Numbered from the stretch's first letter, positions 1 to 13,659 are shown. The stretch: DNA of 64,000 bases from Sorex araneus (GCF_027595985.1 NC_073307.1:119750678-119814677); one strand, 5' to 3'. Program-made: numbers and translations. The notes: a model not told the origin generated them from the letters alone.

Positions 1-431
1 TAAGAAAGAATTAAAATCAATCTGAGAACAGAGACTGGATAACAGTGCGTTGTACAACGGTTTCCGTGAGAGCTCATAAGAGTTTTTAAATACCATTTCT
101 AATAGCATACAAGAATATAAAAGAATCTAAGATAAGAATATAAATAGGGTCAGAGAGGTGGCTCAAATGGTAGGGCACAAGCTTCACTGTGCGATTTCTG
201 AGGGTTGCTCCTTAGCACCTCAGGGAATGGCTCCAGGCTGCCAAGCACCTCGAGGGGTGGCAAACAAAACAATAAAATAGAAAACAGGATCCAAGAGACG
301 ATAGAAGGGTTAAGGAGCTGTCTTGCTTACAAGCCACCAGCCCCTATTCAATGCCTCAAATAGCTCCTAAGCACTGTTGCGTATGGCTCAAACCCCAACC
401 CCACAAAACAATAAATAAAAATAAAATAACA

Positions 432-585
432 GGGGGCTGGAGCAATAGCACAGCAGGTAGGGTGTTTGCCTTGCACGCGGCCAACCTGGGTTTGATTCCC
501 AGCATCCTTGAGCACCGCCTGGGGTAATTCCTGAGTGCAGAGCCAGGTGTGATCCAAAAAGCAAAAATAAATAAAATAAAGTAAC
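432..585 (+). mobile_element. tRNA-derived SINE, SOR-like (family A)
   Basis: The head 'ggctggagcaatagcaca', the B-box-like 'gggtttgattcccagcatcc', 'cctgagtgcagagccagg' and a tail of AAATA units define the family used as reference here. It lies in SAAL1 intron 2. The element is slightly shortened before its centre. Confidence 0.85.
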
Positions 586-611
586 AATGTTAAAAAAAAA
601 TTCACCACCTC

Positions 612-775
612 TGGGGGCCAGAACAATAGTACAACAGGTAGGGCATTTGCCTTGCACGAGGTTGACTCGAATTCAATCCCAATATCCCACATGGTCCCCT
701 GAGCACTGAGAGGAAGAACTCCTGAGTACAGAGCCAGCAATAACCCCTGAGCAGGTGTGACAAAAAAAAAAAAAA
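612..775 (+). mobile_element. SOR-like SINE (family A), diverged
   Basis: Same order of blocks as the 432-585 element, but with several substitutions (ccagaacaatagtacaac). It ends in an A run at about 762-776. An older copy than its neighbour. Confidence 0.75.
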
Positions 776-833
776 ACACCATCTTTTACCTTACAAGGTT
801 TTTTTTTCAGTTTCAATCCAAACCTTTACTTAC

Positions 834-2138
834 CTCATCCATCGACATATCCCATACTCGGCAAATTTCATTCTCCATTTCTTCATCCAGCTCCTTCTGC
901 TGGTCCTCATCATCTGAGCTAGTTTTGGTGTCTTTGGGGCTAACAAGCTTCGGAAACACAAAGGAAGAAAAGAAATGAATAAATGGAACAAAACTGTCCA
1001 TAGTACTCAATTAAATGATCATTTTTGGAAATCACAAAGATAGTGGACTGGAGAACAGCACAGCGGGTAGGGCATTTGCCCTGCATGTGGCCGACCCGAG
1101 TTCGATTCCTCCGTCCCTCTTGGAGAGCCCAGCAAGCTACTGAGAATATCCCGCCCACACGGCAGAGCCTGGCAAGCTACCCATGGCGTATTCGATATGC
1201 CAAAAACAATAACATGAAGACGATTACTGGTGCCTGCTCGAGCAAATCCATGAACAACGCGACGACAGTGCTACAAAGATAGTAAGCAACAGAGTCACCT
1301 CAAAGCTTCTCTTGCAAAAGTCGTTTAAAAATATAGTACCCTGGGTAGAGTCATTCACTCAACACACATGGAGTAATGTTACTATGAGCTGTGGTAGATG
1401 GAAGCTGGAGAAATAGTACAATGCTTTCCTTGCATGTGGCCAACCCTGGTTTGGTTCCTAGCACCACGTATGGTCCCAATACCTGCCAGGACTGAACCCT
1501 GCCAGGAAGAAGCCCTGAACACTGCTATTCGGGTCCCCAAGCCAAACAAACAAACAGAAAAAAGTAATATGAAATTCCTTGCTTTCAAGCAGTTTGGGAT
1601 CAATAAAGGAAAACTGGTAAGCTGCTAACCACAGCAGAGGAAGCTAATTCATTCGAATTGAGGGCAAAGAGTGAGGGACCAATAATCTTGAAGTCTTGGA
1701 GAAGTTCAGGAAATTCTCTTGGAAGACATGTAAGCTAAGGAGTGTGTCGGGTAAAGGAAAGACTCCAGAACATGGCATCAGAGCTCCCAATGGGTTAAGT
1801 ACATTTCAGGAATGAAGAGCAAAGGAACATACAAAGCGCCCTGGATCCTGAATTCCAAACTAAGAAATTGTATTTTCTCCTCTAGGGAAAGGGAACTACA
1901 AGAAGTTCCCAAGGACACCCTTTATTTCTTCTTTTAATCTTAGAGAACTATTGTAGCAGCTATGTAGAAGATAGGCTGTCTGGGGCAGAGACTGAAAACT
2001 GGGAAATCAATTAGAAACATGGGCAAGTCCTACTTATTGTGTCTCCTGTGTGCCAGGGGTAAGCACCCCAGGGATATCTTATTTAACATACATAATAGCC
2101 CTATACATAGTCATAGTTCCTGTGTCCCCACCCGCCCA

Positions 2139-2194
<56 letters not shown>

Positions 2195-2983
2195 TACAGA
2201 AATTATGAAAGAAATCTAGGCTCCAAGCAACAGCGGGATGACCTGCTTCGAAAGTCTCAAAAGCCACATACTGCATGATTCCAAAATAATTTCTTCCACT
2301 ACCACAAAAGCCCAAGGCAAGGAAATGTAATGTAGTAAAGGGGGGTGGGGGGCAAGGAAGATTAGATCAATCTTCACCCCGAAGTTATAGGAGACGGTCA
2401 AAGCAGGAAAGAAATCAAGGTGGCAAGGAAGAAGAGAAAGGGAAGGAATGGGGGAACACAAGCTGGGACCCTCGGCTATACCCAGGACATGGGGCAGTGT
2501 GTAGCTAGCGATACATCCAAAGCACAGGCTCAAAGGCACTGAAAACATGGGATCTAAGGTGCAACCAGAGAACTTTGCAAGGTGCAAAGGTGTGGGGAGG
2601 GAGGGAGGGAGGGAGTAGAGGAACACTAGCGGAGAGAAGTTGACACGGGTGCTAGCTAGAACAGTATATGGCTAAAACCCAGCTACCGATGACTCCTATG
2701 GAACAGGTCTTTAGCTCAGTTTAATCAGCATTTTTCCCGGGAACGGACACACTCGGTCGCGCGCTGGGCAAAGGCAGCGGGAAGCGCGCGCGGCTCCCCG
2801 CACGTTCCAGCCTGGGGAAATGTGCAAAAGCAGCGTGGGGGCTGGGCGGGGCGGGGTCACCTGGATGAGTCCGCTGAGCACGCCGAAGAGCCAGTGCTTG
2901 CTGTACACTGTGCCCCCTATGCAGTCCCCGGAGGCCTCGTCCTCCTCGCGACTGGGCGGCGGCGGGGATGGGTTTCGGTCCAT
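834..2983 (-). CDS. SAAL1: SAAL1, coding exons 1 and 2 (5' part; gene runs off the left edge)
   Basis: Serum amyloid A-like 1, an armadillo-type protein; little is known of its molecular action, and it is linked to cell proliferation. Coding exon 1 is 2861-2983 (41 codons) with ATG at 2983-2981; it starts [10 protein letters not shown] and ends [13 protein letters not shown] before a GTGACC donor. Coding exon 2 is 834-947 (38 codons), running from LVSPKDTK to VWDMSMDE, with an AG acceptor and a GTAAGT donor. Both match my memory of the human N-terminus almost residue for residue, including the acidic SSDDE...[14 protein letters not shown] stretch. The start is chosen by that match; longer upstream reading frames run into the GC-rich 5'UTR. 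All later exons lie beyond position 1. It is the conserved left flank of the SAA cluster. Confidence 0.93.
1043..1272 (+). mobile_element. SINE family B (long variant with a 3' body after the tRNA-like head)
   Basis: The head resembles the SOR-like SINE (agcacagcgggtagggcat, then the B-box-like gttcgattcc). The body is different: 'gagcctggcaagctaccc', 'gtattcgatatgccaaaaac', 'tgctcgagcaaatc' and 'gacagtgctac'. The same body recurs at 3610-3720, 8205-9075 (split), 18005-18250, 23210-23455, 36540-36785, 42375-42625 and 62755-62985, so it is a second dispersed family. Confidence 0.8.
2139..2192 (+). repeat. (CA)n microsatellite
   Basis: An uninterrupted run of CA dinucleotides in SAAL1 intron 1. 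The histidine/threonine-rich open frame across it is an artefact. Confidence 0.95.
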
Positions 2984-3170
2984 GCTTTGCCGCCACGGCC
3001 GCGCCGGAAGTCGCCGGAGCAGGCGAGACAGGCCGGGCGGCGGCAGAGAGTCCGGCGCGCTGGGCGCAGCTCCCGCCACAGCGCCCTCTGCCGCCCAAGG
3101 GCTGTGAGGCTTTGGCAGCGCAGTGTGTAGGCTATGGGACTTGCCCCTAGGTCCCAGGACCAGGGAACGA
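2984..3170 (-). promoter_or_regulatory. SAAL1: SAAL1 5'UTR / CpG-rich promoter
   Basis: The bases just upstream of the SAAL1 ATG are strongly GC- and CpG-rich (for example gccgcgccgg, ccggcgcgctgggcgc) and no TATA box is visible. This fits a housekeeping CpG-island promoter with its 5'UTR. The CpG richness continues through exon 1 into the start of intron 1 and stops abruptly at a poly-T tract near 3170. The exact transcription start cannot be placed by eye. Confidence 0.6.
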
Positions 3171-4636
3171 TTTTTTTTTTTTTGCAGGATATGTTATTTA
3201 TTTATTTATTTATTTGTTTATTTATTTATAGTTAAATTTTTAAATTTTGTTTTCAGAGACTTTTTCCCAATAGTTGTTTCCATTCAATATTTCAACACCA
3301 ATCCCACCACCATTATTTTGGATTTTCCCACCACCAGCACCCAAGCCTGCTCTCTAGGCAGATGCTAAATTATTTATTTTGTATTGCTTGTATTGCTCCA
3401 CACAGGGCTATTTTCACTCGGGGCGCCCCAGAGGGGGGTGAGTGAGAACCCTCCCCTCTCCAAGGGACCCAACCCTGGAAGCCGACCTCCACTACCCAAA
3501 AACTGCCCCGCTCATGGTTGCTTCCAGGCTGTGAAACATTGTAAGACACTTCCTACCCATTTTCCATAACTACCACACCATATTTGATGGAGTTCAGACA
3601 GTAGGCAACAAATCATGCAAATTCGATATGCCAAAAACCAGTAACAACAAGTCTCACGTGAAGATGTTACTGGTGCCCGCTCAAGCAAATCGATGAGCAA
3701 CAGAATGACAGTGACAGTGAGATATATATATATATGTATGTATGTATGTATATCTCAGAGAGTCTGTCAAGCTACCGAGAGTATCCCACCCCTACCCACA
3801 TGGGCAGAGCCTGGCAAGCTACCTGTGGCGTATTCAATATGCCAAAAACTGTAACAATAGGTCTCATTCCCCTGACCTGAAAGAGCCTTCAATCCTTGAG
3901 AAAGATAAGTGAGAAGAGGCTGCTAAAATTTCAGGGCTGGGAGGAATAGAGATGTTACTTGTGCCAACTCAAGTAAATGGACAGACAGCGGGGTGACAGT
4001 GATACAGTTTAATGAAGAATATGATATGTCGCTCCTGGAATTCTAAAATTGCTTGGGGTCTGGAGGCATCTCTGTGGCCTGCTGCTCTATTCCAAGATTC
4101 ATTTGTGAGTCTCTGAATCATGGTCGTTAATGTGCTGAATAGCCCTGATTTTAATTTCTTTTGAGATTTATTTACACATTTCTCTAAAACCAGGCCAATA
4201 AATTAGCTTGTTTAGCTGAGCCAGAGGTGGTTTATGGGTGTGTCTCCCACATACCTAACTTTTGGCCATTAAATTTCTTGTGAAACTTGGCCAAGTTGTT
4301 GGGGTCTGGCCAAAGGCCCAACAGCAATTTTGGGGTGTCAGGAAGCCTGAAGGCACCATCAACTACTGATGCACTCGCCTTGCTTGACCTGCTGGTGTCA
4401 CCATACACCACGGTTTTTTTTTCCTATTTTTTTTTTCTTTTTGGGTCACACCCGGCGATGCACAGGGGTTACTCCTGGCTCTGCACTCAGGAATTACTCC
4501 TGGCGGTGCTCAGGGGACCATATGGGATGCTGGGAATCGAACCCGGAGGGTTGGCCACGTGCAAGGCAAATGCCCTACCCGCTGTGCTATTGCTCCAGCC
4601 CCTTTCCTAATTTTTCAACTGAATCACCATGAGCTA
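3171..4636. repeat. LINE and SINE debris between SAAL1 and SAA-a
   Basis: A T/TTTA-rich tract (3170-3230) leads into a block with 'ttttcagagactt' and 'aacaccaatcccaccacc' (about 3245-3365). The same block follows the SAAL1 pieces at 20870, 39840 and 48780, so it belongs to the duplicated unit. Family B SINE pieces lie at 3610-3720 and 3755-4000, separated by a TATA/TATG run (about 3722-3752). A block at 4010-4310 ('gctcctggaattctaaaat') matches 48950-49290. A full SOR-like SINE in minus orientation occupies 4436-4601. No gene is seen. Confidence 0.65.
4436..4601 (-). mobile_element. SOR-like SINE (family A)
   Basis: Reverse-oriented copy: T-rich start, 'gggtcacacccggcgatgca', 'ggaccatatgggatgctggg', 'gctgtgctattgctccagcc'. 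It is close to the family consensus, so relatively young. It is absent from the matching place in unit 4 (about 49340). Confidence 0.9.
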
Positions 4637-5723
4637 TCATAGGTTGACATTGCTTTGTCCTTTCCTCCCCTTTCCACAAGGAGTTTAGGATTATCCCGGT
4701 CACACCCATCAAGGTGCTCCCAAGTCACTTCTATTTCTTTGTTTATTTGTAGCCACCTCTCTTATGCTCTCTTCCCCTAAACAGGCTAATCAGCTTTTCC
4801 CCCTAATATGACTCTGTTAATTTGTAAGGTCAGACCTTTCTAGGACACTGAACTTATAATTTAAGTTAATATTGCCTTTTTCCTCTCCTTGTGTCTTTTG
4901 AATAGTTTACTTTAAAGCAATGTCCCTTTTGTATAGACACAAGAAGACAATATTATGCTTTTGTAACTTGGGATTTAATTGGCTTCGAATACTATTCATT
5001 CCGGGGCATCTGCTTTCTCCACATAAGCCTCAGTTGCCCTCAGTTCCTAGCACCCCAAAAGCAGGGTCCTGACGAGGGAAGGGACGAATCCAGGGCAAGC
5101 GGTGAGTTATGTGCTACCCTGGCATCGAGATGGGCCTGGCCAAAGTGCCTAATTCTTAACTATAAGTTAAGAGCTTGATCATGGACAAATGCTGTCATGA
5201 TCCAAAAGTAACGACGAGACTAGGACCCTGCTAGGGATAGGGAAGACTAATCTGGCCTGAGCACTGTAGTCTGAGATCGAGACGGCCCCAGGAGAGTAAT
5301 TCTATAAGCTTAATGCATCTCTTATTGTGTCCATACAAAATGATTAATATTATGAATGCTTATATGTTTGCTGGACGAGGAGAGGAGAAACACACTCATG
5401 GGACTCTGCCCTGTCCTGGAAGCAGCATCCCCTGAGGGGAAGAACTTTACCCCTATTGATGGTGACCATACCTATGAGTAAGCCCCAACCCCCTCATGCT
5501 GGGGGAATTTAACTAGGCTGTGAGAGTGGGCAAGATCTGAGAGAGAGATCCAGAGCTGGGAGAGAAGCAGAGAGACAGGACAATGGAATAAACGGCAACT
5601 GATCAAGCAACCGGCTTGGCCCTCATTTCTTCCTCCGTCTGCCCAAACCCAGGGGGGGTGGCCAACGGGGGGAGAGCTGCCAGGGCTCTTCCCCCGGTCG
5701 CCTCCTCCCAGATATTTTTTACA
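4637..5723 (+). mobile_element. Candidate solo LTR / LTR-like insertion
   Basis: A 1087-bp block interrupts a LINE 3' sequence that is continuous at 49375-49410 in unit 4. It is flanked by a 5-bp direct repeat, agcta (4632-4636 and 5724-5728). It contains an AATAAA near 5587, followed by C/T-rich DNA typical of an LTR R-U5 end, and finishes in ...ACA. There are no internal genes. The 5' end reads tcat rather than the usual tg, so the exact border or the LTR class is uncertain. Confidence 0.5.
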
Positions 5724-5728
5724 AGCTA

Positions 5729-6410
5729 CAGTTACAAAGCTTTCATAACAGAGTTTTAGTCATGCAATGTTAAAATATCCATCCCTTCACTAGTGTACAT
5801 TTCCCATCCCAATGTCCCCAGGACCTGCCAGGACCTCCGCCCCCCACCAAGCCCCTCACCTTTCTATGGTAGACACTTTTATTCTTACTCTGTCTCTAGC
5901 TAGTTCGGGGCACTATGGTTTGCAATACAGATACTGAGAGGCCATCATGTTTTCTTAGTCTACATATCAGCACAATGTCACATCCTCTGCACCCTGCTTA
6001 TTTACGAGCTCTTAAAAAATGTATCTTTACTGAGCTCTATTCAGTCCTCTCTTTATATGACAATGGAAGATTATTTTCTATAACAAAAATAGAAATGTTA
6101 ATTCTCTTTATCCATGGTGATTTGGGGACTGGGGTCATAGCACAGCAAATAAATCACTTGTGTTACACACTACAGACCCAGATTCTATTCCCGGAACTCT
6201 ATAATGGTCCCTTGAGAGTAGTCAGGAATGATTCCTGAGCACTAATCAAGGAGTAAGGCCTGAGCACAGCCGGATGGCCCAGTGCTCACATAATCCTTTT
6301 TTAACTCAGTAGAATTTTCTGGGATACTTATGGATGATCCCTATAGTACAAAATAGGCTCATGTACTCAGGAAAATGTCCCCTACTATTTTATACCCAGA
6401 CACCAACAAC
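5729..6410 (-). mobile_element. LINE-1 3' fragment plus degenerate SINE
   Basis: The C-rich stretch with 'cccaatgtccccagga' and 'tatggtagacacttttattc' is the reverse strand of a LINE-1 3'UTR G-rich tract. It matches 49390-49720 in unit 4. A degraded SINE-like block (ggggactggggtcatagcac) follows at 6126-6290, and short AT-rich DNA leads to the SAA-a 3' end. No gene is seen. Confidence 0.6.
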
Positions 6411-6429
6411 AACTTGGATTTCACAAACG

Positions 6430-6435
6430 TTTATT
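6430..6435 (-). terminator. SAA: SAA-a polyadenylation signal
   Basis: AATAAA on the minus strand, about 145 bases after the stop codon. The same signal follows SAA-b, SAA-c and SAA-d in the same context. Transcript ends are expected near 6410. Confidence 0.75.
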
Positions 6436-6579
6436 AAACGATTGCTGCTCTCTTTATCAAGTGTCAAGTACTAGACATTTAGTATTTAAGTTAGATTCAA
6501 TATTTGAAATTGGGTCTGCAGCTGCCTTGCCCCGCTGAGGCTCACAGTCGGGTCTCCAGAGTGCAGGTGAGGATGAAAC

Positions 6580-9614
<3,035 letters not shown>

Positions 9615-10451
9615 CTTGCTGCAGGTACACAAGCAACAATGAGGCAATTCAGGCTGTTGCTCTGTAAGATTGACCCAGGCTCACATTCTGCAAAGAACTT
9701 CCACTTACATGCATAGATTGGCATGTAGATAGATAATAGATGTGGAGAGATACATTCTGATCATCGAAGACACATTTAGAATATTTATTTTCCGTTTCTA
9801 TTGTTTCTTCAGAATCCTAGCACTTTTCTAGGATTTACTAGAGGCTTGATACTCACAGTAATTACACTGGGCTTTCAGTGTAAACCGTTGTCTATTCCTA
9901 GCATTCCTCCTCAGCTCTGAGATCTACTGCCTCGCAGGTTTTCCTGGATCCACGGGAGGATCCTACCTCTGAAATAGCCCCTGAGTTTAAAACTCCACCA
10001 ATATTTGTGGTGTGTCTCCTCTAGCCACCACTGACTGCCCATCGCAGGCACAAACAACATAATTTCTAATGATTTGCCAGACTGAAAAGTATTCATGGGG
10101 CTGGGAGTTAACTCAAAGGGCTGGAGCACCTGCTTTGCTTCCACAGGTGCCCCAGCATTTTGAACTTGGGCTGGCTGGAACGGGGGCGGCTTCTAGGCAC
10201 TGTCAGAGTGACCCTGGTGACTCAAACACAATTTCTGAGCAGAGTCACAGAGCACTGGGAGCGGTCCCCAGAAGCCTGAATAGTGCTGGGAGGTCCAGCA
10301 ACAACAATGCCAAAATGAGAAGCACATCTGAGGAGACCCAATGGTCAGAAAGTTCAGTCAGGAAGGATGCAGCCCAAGAACGCTGCTGAGGAAGAGGATT
10401 GCCCCCCACCCCCACCTACAGAAGGAAACTTGGAATGTTCTAGAATCTCAC

Positions 10452-10505
10452 CTTTGGCTGCCTCTTCCTGCTGAGTCTCCTGGTGCGGCCCAGCAGTCTG
10501 CGCTA
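10452..10505 (-). other. SAA: SAA-a non-coding exon 1 (5'UTR)
   Basis: The minus strand shows ...CAGCCAAAG|GTGAGA, a strong donor with its last exon base at 10452. The upstream edge is estimated from the TATA box about 30 bases further on. Exon 2 begins at 9618 with CAAG before the ATG, giving the usual SAA layout of a short untranslated first exon. The sequence is repeated at 24826 and 54135, and missing from unit 3. Confidence 0.75.
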
Positions 10506-10527
10506 TCTGCTGGGGAAGGTGTCTCTG

Positions 10528-10640
10528 CTATATATACAGACACTTGTTCCCAGAGCACATGGGAAGAGAGGGTTGAGGCAAAACAGTGCGTTTGGGGAAA
10601 TCCCTTGTGTGCAGAGCACACATTCCCTGATTGCACAAAT
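10528..10640 (-). promoter_or_regulatory. SAA: SAA-a acute-phase promoter: TATA, kappaB, C/EBP
   Basis: Reading the minus strand towards the gene: a C/EBP-type site ATTTGTGCAATC (10640-10629), a perfect kappaB decamer GGGATTTCCC (10604-10595) and a TATA box GTATATATAG (10537-10528). The kappaB site would sit about 90 bases before the start of transcription. This is the known arrangement of SAA1/SAA2 promoters induced by IL-1, TNF and IL-6 through NF-kappaB and C/EBP. Function in this species is inferred. Confidence 0.85.
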
Positions 10641-12290
10641 TGGGAGATGTCCCTTGTGTGCAAGATGGAGTTCCGCTGCCAATTTCTGGAATTCTTGTAA
10701 ATCTGCTCGAGCCTTTCTGGAAAGGTCTGTGAAGGTCATGGCTGGGAGCTTTTGCAGGTAGGTGGCTGGGCAGCATGGTTTGACAGCCTCTGTAAGCAAG
10801 GAACTGGTGGACAAAGTAGACCAGCTCTCACCAGGAGAGACCTCGCCAAGGACTGAAGTCATTGGACCCCTCGAGGTGCTCATTTGGAGTGCGGAGGTGT
10901 AGGACAGACACTTTCTACTGATCTGCCTCTGCCACCTGGGACCCAGCTTTACTGGGTTCTTATCTCACTGGCAGAAAGGAATTTCCGGGGTAGACAAGCA
11001 GTGAAGTAAAATAGATTATATTTGGAGGTTTTTGAAGGTGTGGAGGGAAAGATTGAGAGAGAGTGAGAGAGAGAGAGAGGGAGAGAGAAAGAGAAAGAGA
11101 GAGAGATGCATTCAAGAGAGAACACAGGCTTCTCCAAGGGCAGAGAGCCATGTGTTCTGTTTGGGTTTGTTTTGTTGGAACTCCTTGGGCCTCCTGGCTC
11201 AGTGTAAAGATCATCCCTCACACATTGGGGAAAATATAGACTACAATTTTTCTGCTAAGAATTCTATTTCAAGCCTGAGCAATAAGATAGGGGGTGGTGC
11301 ACTTGGTTTGCACACAACTGACCTGAGTTCCACCCCTGGGTTGAAACAATGATGAGTTCTTTCCTCTTATTGTTGTCCCATAGATCTCTTAAGCTCTGTA
11401 CCTTTTGAAGGAGAGTTGGGTTTGGCCACACCTGGAGGTGCTCAGGCCTCACTCCTTGCTCTGTTCTCAGGAATCACTCCTGATGGCGATCAGAGGTCCC
11501 TGTGAGATGCTGGGGATCTAACTGGAGTCAGCACAAACAAGGATCGAGTCTTAATCCCTGGAATCTCTACAGCCCATCTCTCCATTGAAAGTCTATTTTT
11601 ATTTTCGCTCATATGTATTGATGCTCTTGTTTTCCTTCTCCTGGAGGTCACAGAACTGAGCTTTGGCTCCTTCCTTTATGTCCTTGAGTCCCTTGTACCT
11701 TTATCTTTTTAAAGGTCAGCCACTGTTGATTTCCTCTCTGCTGAATGACTGCTCTCCTTTTGCTTGGGAGGGTGTTTAGTCTACACTTAATGGTGCTCAT
11801 GGGATACTCTCAAATCTATGCTCACCGCTTGCTTCTAAGGTGCTCAAGAGAAGCAGGTAGTGCCAGGGACCAAACCATGCTCAGCTGCATGAAGACAATC
11901 CTCAACTCCTCTACTATCCCGAACCTTTTAATTTTTTTTTTATCTTTTAGGGTCACACCCGATGATGCCCAGGGGTCACTCTTGGCTCTGCACTCAGGAA
12001 TTTACCCTGGCAGTGCGCAGGAGACCATATGGGATGCTGGAAATGAACCCAGGTGGGCCACCTGCAAAGTAAATGCCCTACCCACTGTGCCATCTTTCCA
12101 GACTCTAGTTTTTGTTTTTTTGGTTTTTTTGCCTTTTCGGTTACATTGTTGATGTACTCAAGAATTTGTTATGGTGGTGCTTGGGGGACCATGTGGGATG
12201 CTGGGAATCGAACCAGGGTTGGCTGCACGCATGGTCAACACCCTACTCGCTGTGCTTTCGCTCCTGCTCCACTTTTTTTTAACATTAAAT
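10641..12290. other. Upstream flank of SAA-a
   Basis: Sequence upstream of the SAA-a promoter, repeated upstream of SAA-b and SAA-d. It holds a GA/GAAA-rich tract (11040-11106), a weak SINE-like block (11265-11345), degenerate minus-strand SINEs (about 11415-11575 and 11780-11920) and two clearer minus-strand SINEs (about 11935-12105 and 12120-12275). No gene is supported. Confidence 0.55.
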
Positions 12291-12300
12291 ACCTTTATTA

Positions 12301-12487
12301 GGGGCCGGATCGATAGCACAGCGAGTAGGGCGTTTGCCTTGCACGCGGCCGACCCAGGTTCGATCCCCAGCATCCCATATGGTCCCCCAAGCACCGCCAG
12401 GAGTAATTCCTGAATGCAAAGCCAGGAGTAACCCCTGAGCATCGCTGGGTGTGACCCCAAAAGCAAAATAAATAAATAAATAAATAA
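12301..12487 (+). mobile_element. SOR-like SINE with 15-bp target duplication
   Basis: A full element from 'gggccggatcgatagcaca' to (AAAT)n. It is bordered by the perfect direct repeat aaatacctttattag on both sides. The empty site is visible in unit 2 at about 26652-26668. The target contains a minus-strand AATAAA, so the insertion duplicated a polyadenylation signal. Unit 4 has the same insertion (55995-56172). Confidence 0.92.
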
Positions 12488-12513
12488 ATAAATAAATACC
12501 TTTATTAGTTAAA

Positions 12514-12809
12514 TTAAAAATAGAGGTCTCCAGGATGTTGGAGGGCAGTCATTTTGGTCATGTAGTTGGCGAAGAATAGGCGAGCGTTGCGAATATTTTT
12601 TCCAGCTTCTGCCACATCGGCCAACACTGCTATTCTTCTCTCTTTGAGGTCTTCTTTTATCACATCTCTGCACAGTTTTTTGAACTCGACCTCAGCTTGT
12701 GGTTGCCTGAGGCTTGTGCCAAACCACATTGACAAATGAAGATTATTGTGGGAGAGGAAATGTCCAGGCTGAATCTGCCGGACCAGGGCCCCAGTGAGCT
12801 CGAATACTC
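12514..12809 (-). pseudogene. Unidentified gene, 3'-terminal exon (unit 1 copy)
   Basis: An open frame of about 98 codons on the minus strand starts after an AG acceptor at 12810 and ends in TAA at 12516-12514. AATAAA lies only eight bases beyond (12506-12501). The protein has HNNLHLSMWFGTSL, KKLCRDVIKEDLKERRIAV and ends TALQHPGDLYF. It is basic and mostly helical-looking, with no membrane segment. A preceding exon-like piece (about 12908-13015) ends in a GTGAGT donor but carries a stop and a one-base deletion relative to unit 2. I do not recognise the family, and the unit 1 locus as a whole looks broken. Confidence 0.4.
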
Positions 12810-12904
12810 CTTCAGGGGAGGGTTAGTTATTTTTGTGATTCTCTCTCTCCTTACTCAGTCATTAGCAGTGGGCTTTGTGAGTTGATCCCTGGTATTTGTA
12901 CTCA

Positions 12905-13200
12905 CTTTTTCATGTTCTCATCATCCTCTGGGTCCCCTCAATTATGAACCCTGATATAGCTTCGCTGTCTCATTCCGCGAGACATTGCCAATTATCGAAT
13001 GCACCTATGGTGTAAGGAGATTTCATGGGTGTTCTCCGTGTTGACTTTTCTTATGCAGGATCACGTCGGGGTCATCTGTGTGGTTGGCTGCCCTCCGCTC
13101 CGGGGCATCCACTGGCCGCCGGCCCCGAGAGCTGTGGGCTGCCCAGGCCGGCTGTGCCCTGGCAGGCAGCGGGACTGAAAAGCTCCAGCCCCACCTTTTT
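12905..13200 (-). pseudogene. Upstream exon remains of the unidentified gene (unit 1)
   Basis: The minus strand contains a block equivalent to EAISGFIIEG in unit 2 (28700-28760), followed by a GTGAGT donor at about 12905. Further upstream is a GC-rich block (13085-13190). In this copy the frame is interrupted by TGA. It is included because the block recurs in units 1, 2 and 4 at the same distance from the terminal exon. Confidence 0.35.
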
Positions 13201-13304
13201 ATTTTTTTAATCAAACTATTTTTGAACTTGTTTTATTCTTCCTCTGATATTATTGAACCGAACACTAAGAGAACTCTTGTTTTCAAATCTTCTTCAGACA
13301 GTTT

Positions 13305-13487
13305 TTTTTCTTTTTGGGTCACACAGGGCAATGCAAAGGGGTTATTTACTCCTGGCTTATGAACTGAGGAATTACTCTTGGCGGTGTACGAGAAGGACCA
13401 TATGGGATGCTGGGAAACAAACCCAGGTCTGCCACCCACATGCAAGGCAAATGCTCTACCCGCTGTGCTATCACTCTGGCCCCTACT
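13305..13487 (-). mobile_element. SOR-like SINE
   Basis: Minus-oriented copy with 'ctttttgggtcacacagggc', 'ggaccatatgggatgctggg' and 'cccgctgtgctatcactctg'. Counterparts at 29110-29281 and 57008-57182 show it predates the duplication. Confidence 0.85.
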
Positions 13488-13659
13488 CGGCAATTTTAAC
13501 AGTTCAAAATAGCTGAGGAATTTCCAGGGCCAGATAAATGCCGATTATCATCACCATCACCGCCACCAACGCCATCATCATCACTGCCACATTTTGTTCC
13601 TGGTGCTACATTAGGATTTGTCATGGACCTCATTTCAAATTAGCCCAGCAATGAACAAG

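Larger units (their letters stand above)
1..833 (-). other. SAAL1 intron 2 (partial), repeat-filled
   Basis: No exon is visible left of the GTAAGT donor at 833. The stretch holds a degenerate SINE head near 148-270, a clear plus-strand SINE at 432-585 and a second at 612-775 ending in a run of A. Open frames here are translations of these repeats. Confidence 0.6.
948..2860 (-). other. SAAL1 intron 1
   Basis: This intron separates SAAL1 coding exons 1 and 2. It contains a family B SINE (1043-1272), a degenerate SINE (about 1395-1560) and a CA microsatellite (2139-2192). In 1600-2135 and 2195-2700 I see no gene or recognisable repeat, apart from a short GGGA run near 2598-2614. Confidence 0.8.

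Noticed and set aside
432-500. tRNA gene suggested by the A-box/B-box-like head
   Set aside because: These are SINE promoters; the cloverleaf is degenerate and the same head recurs dozens of times.
2031-2200. Histidine/threonine-repeat small protein
   Set aside because: Translation of a CA microsatellite.
2820-3150. Plus-strand open frames of up to about 100 codons at the SAAL1 start
   Set aside because: They lie antisense to SAAL1 exon 1 and its CpG-rich 5'UTR; high GC content removes stop codons.
13085-13190. GC-rich block as a CpG-island promoter
   Set aside because: Only about 100 bases and repeated in the unidentified-gene remnants of each unit; better read as part of that remnant.
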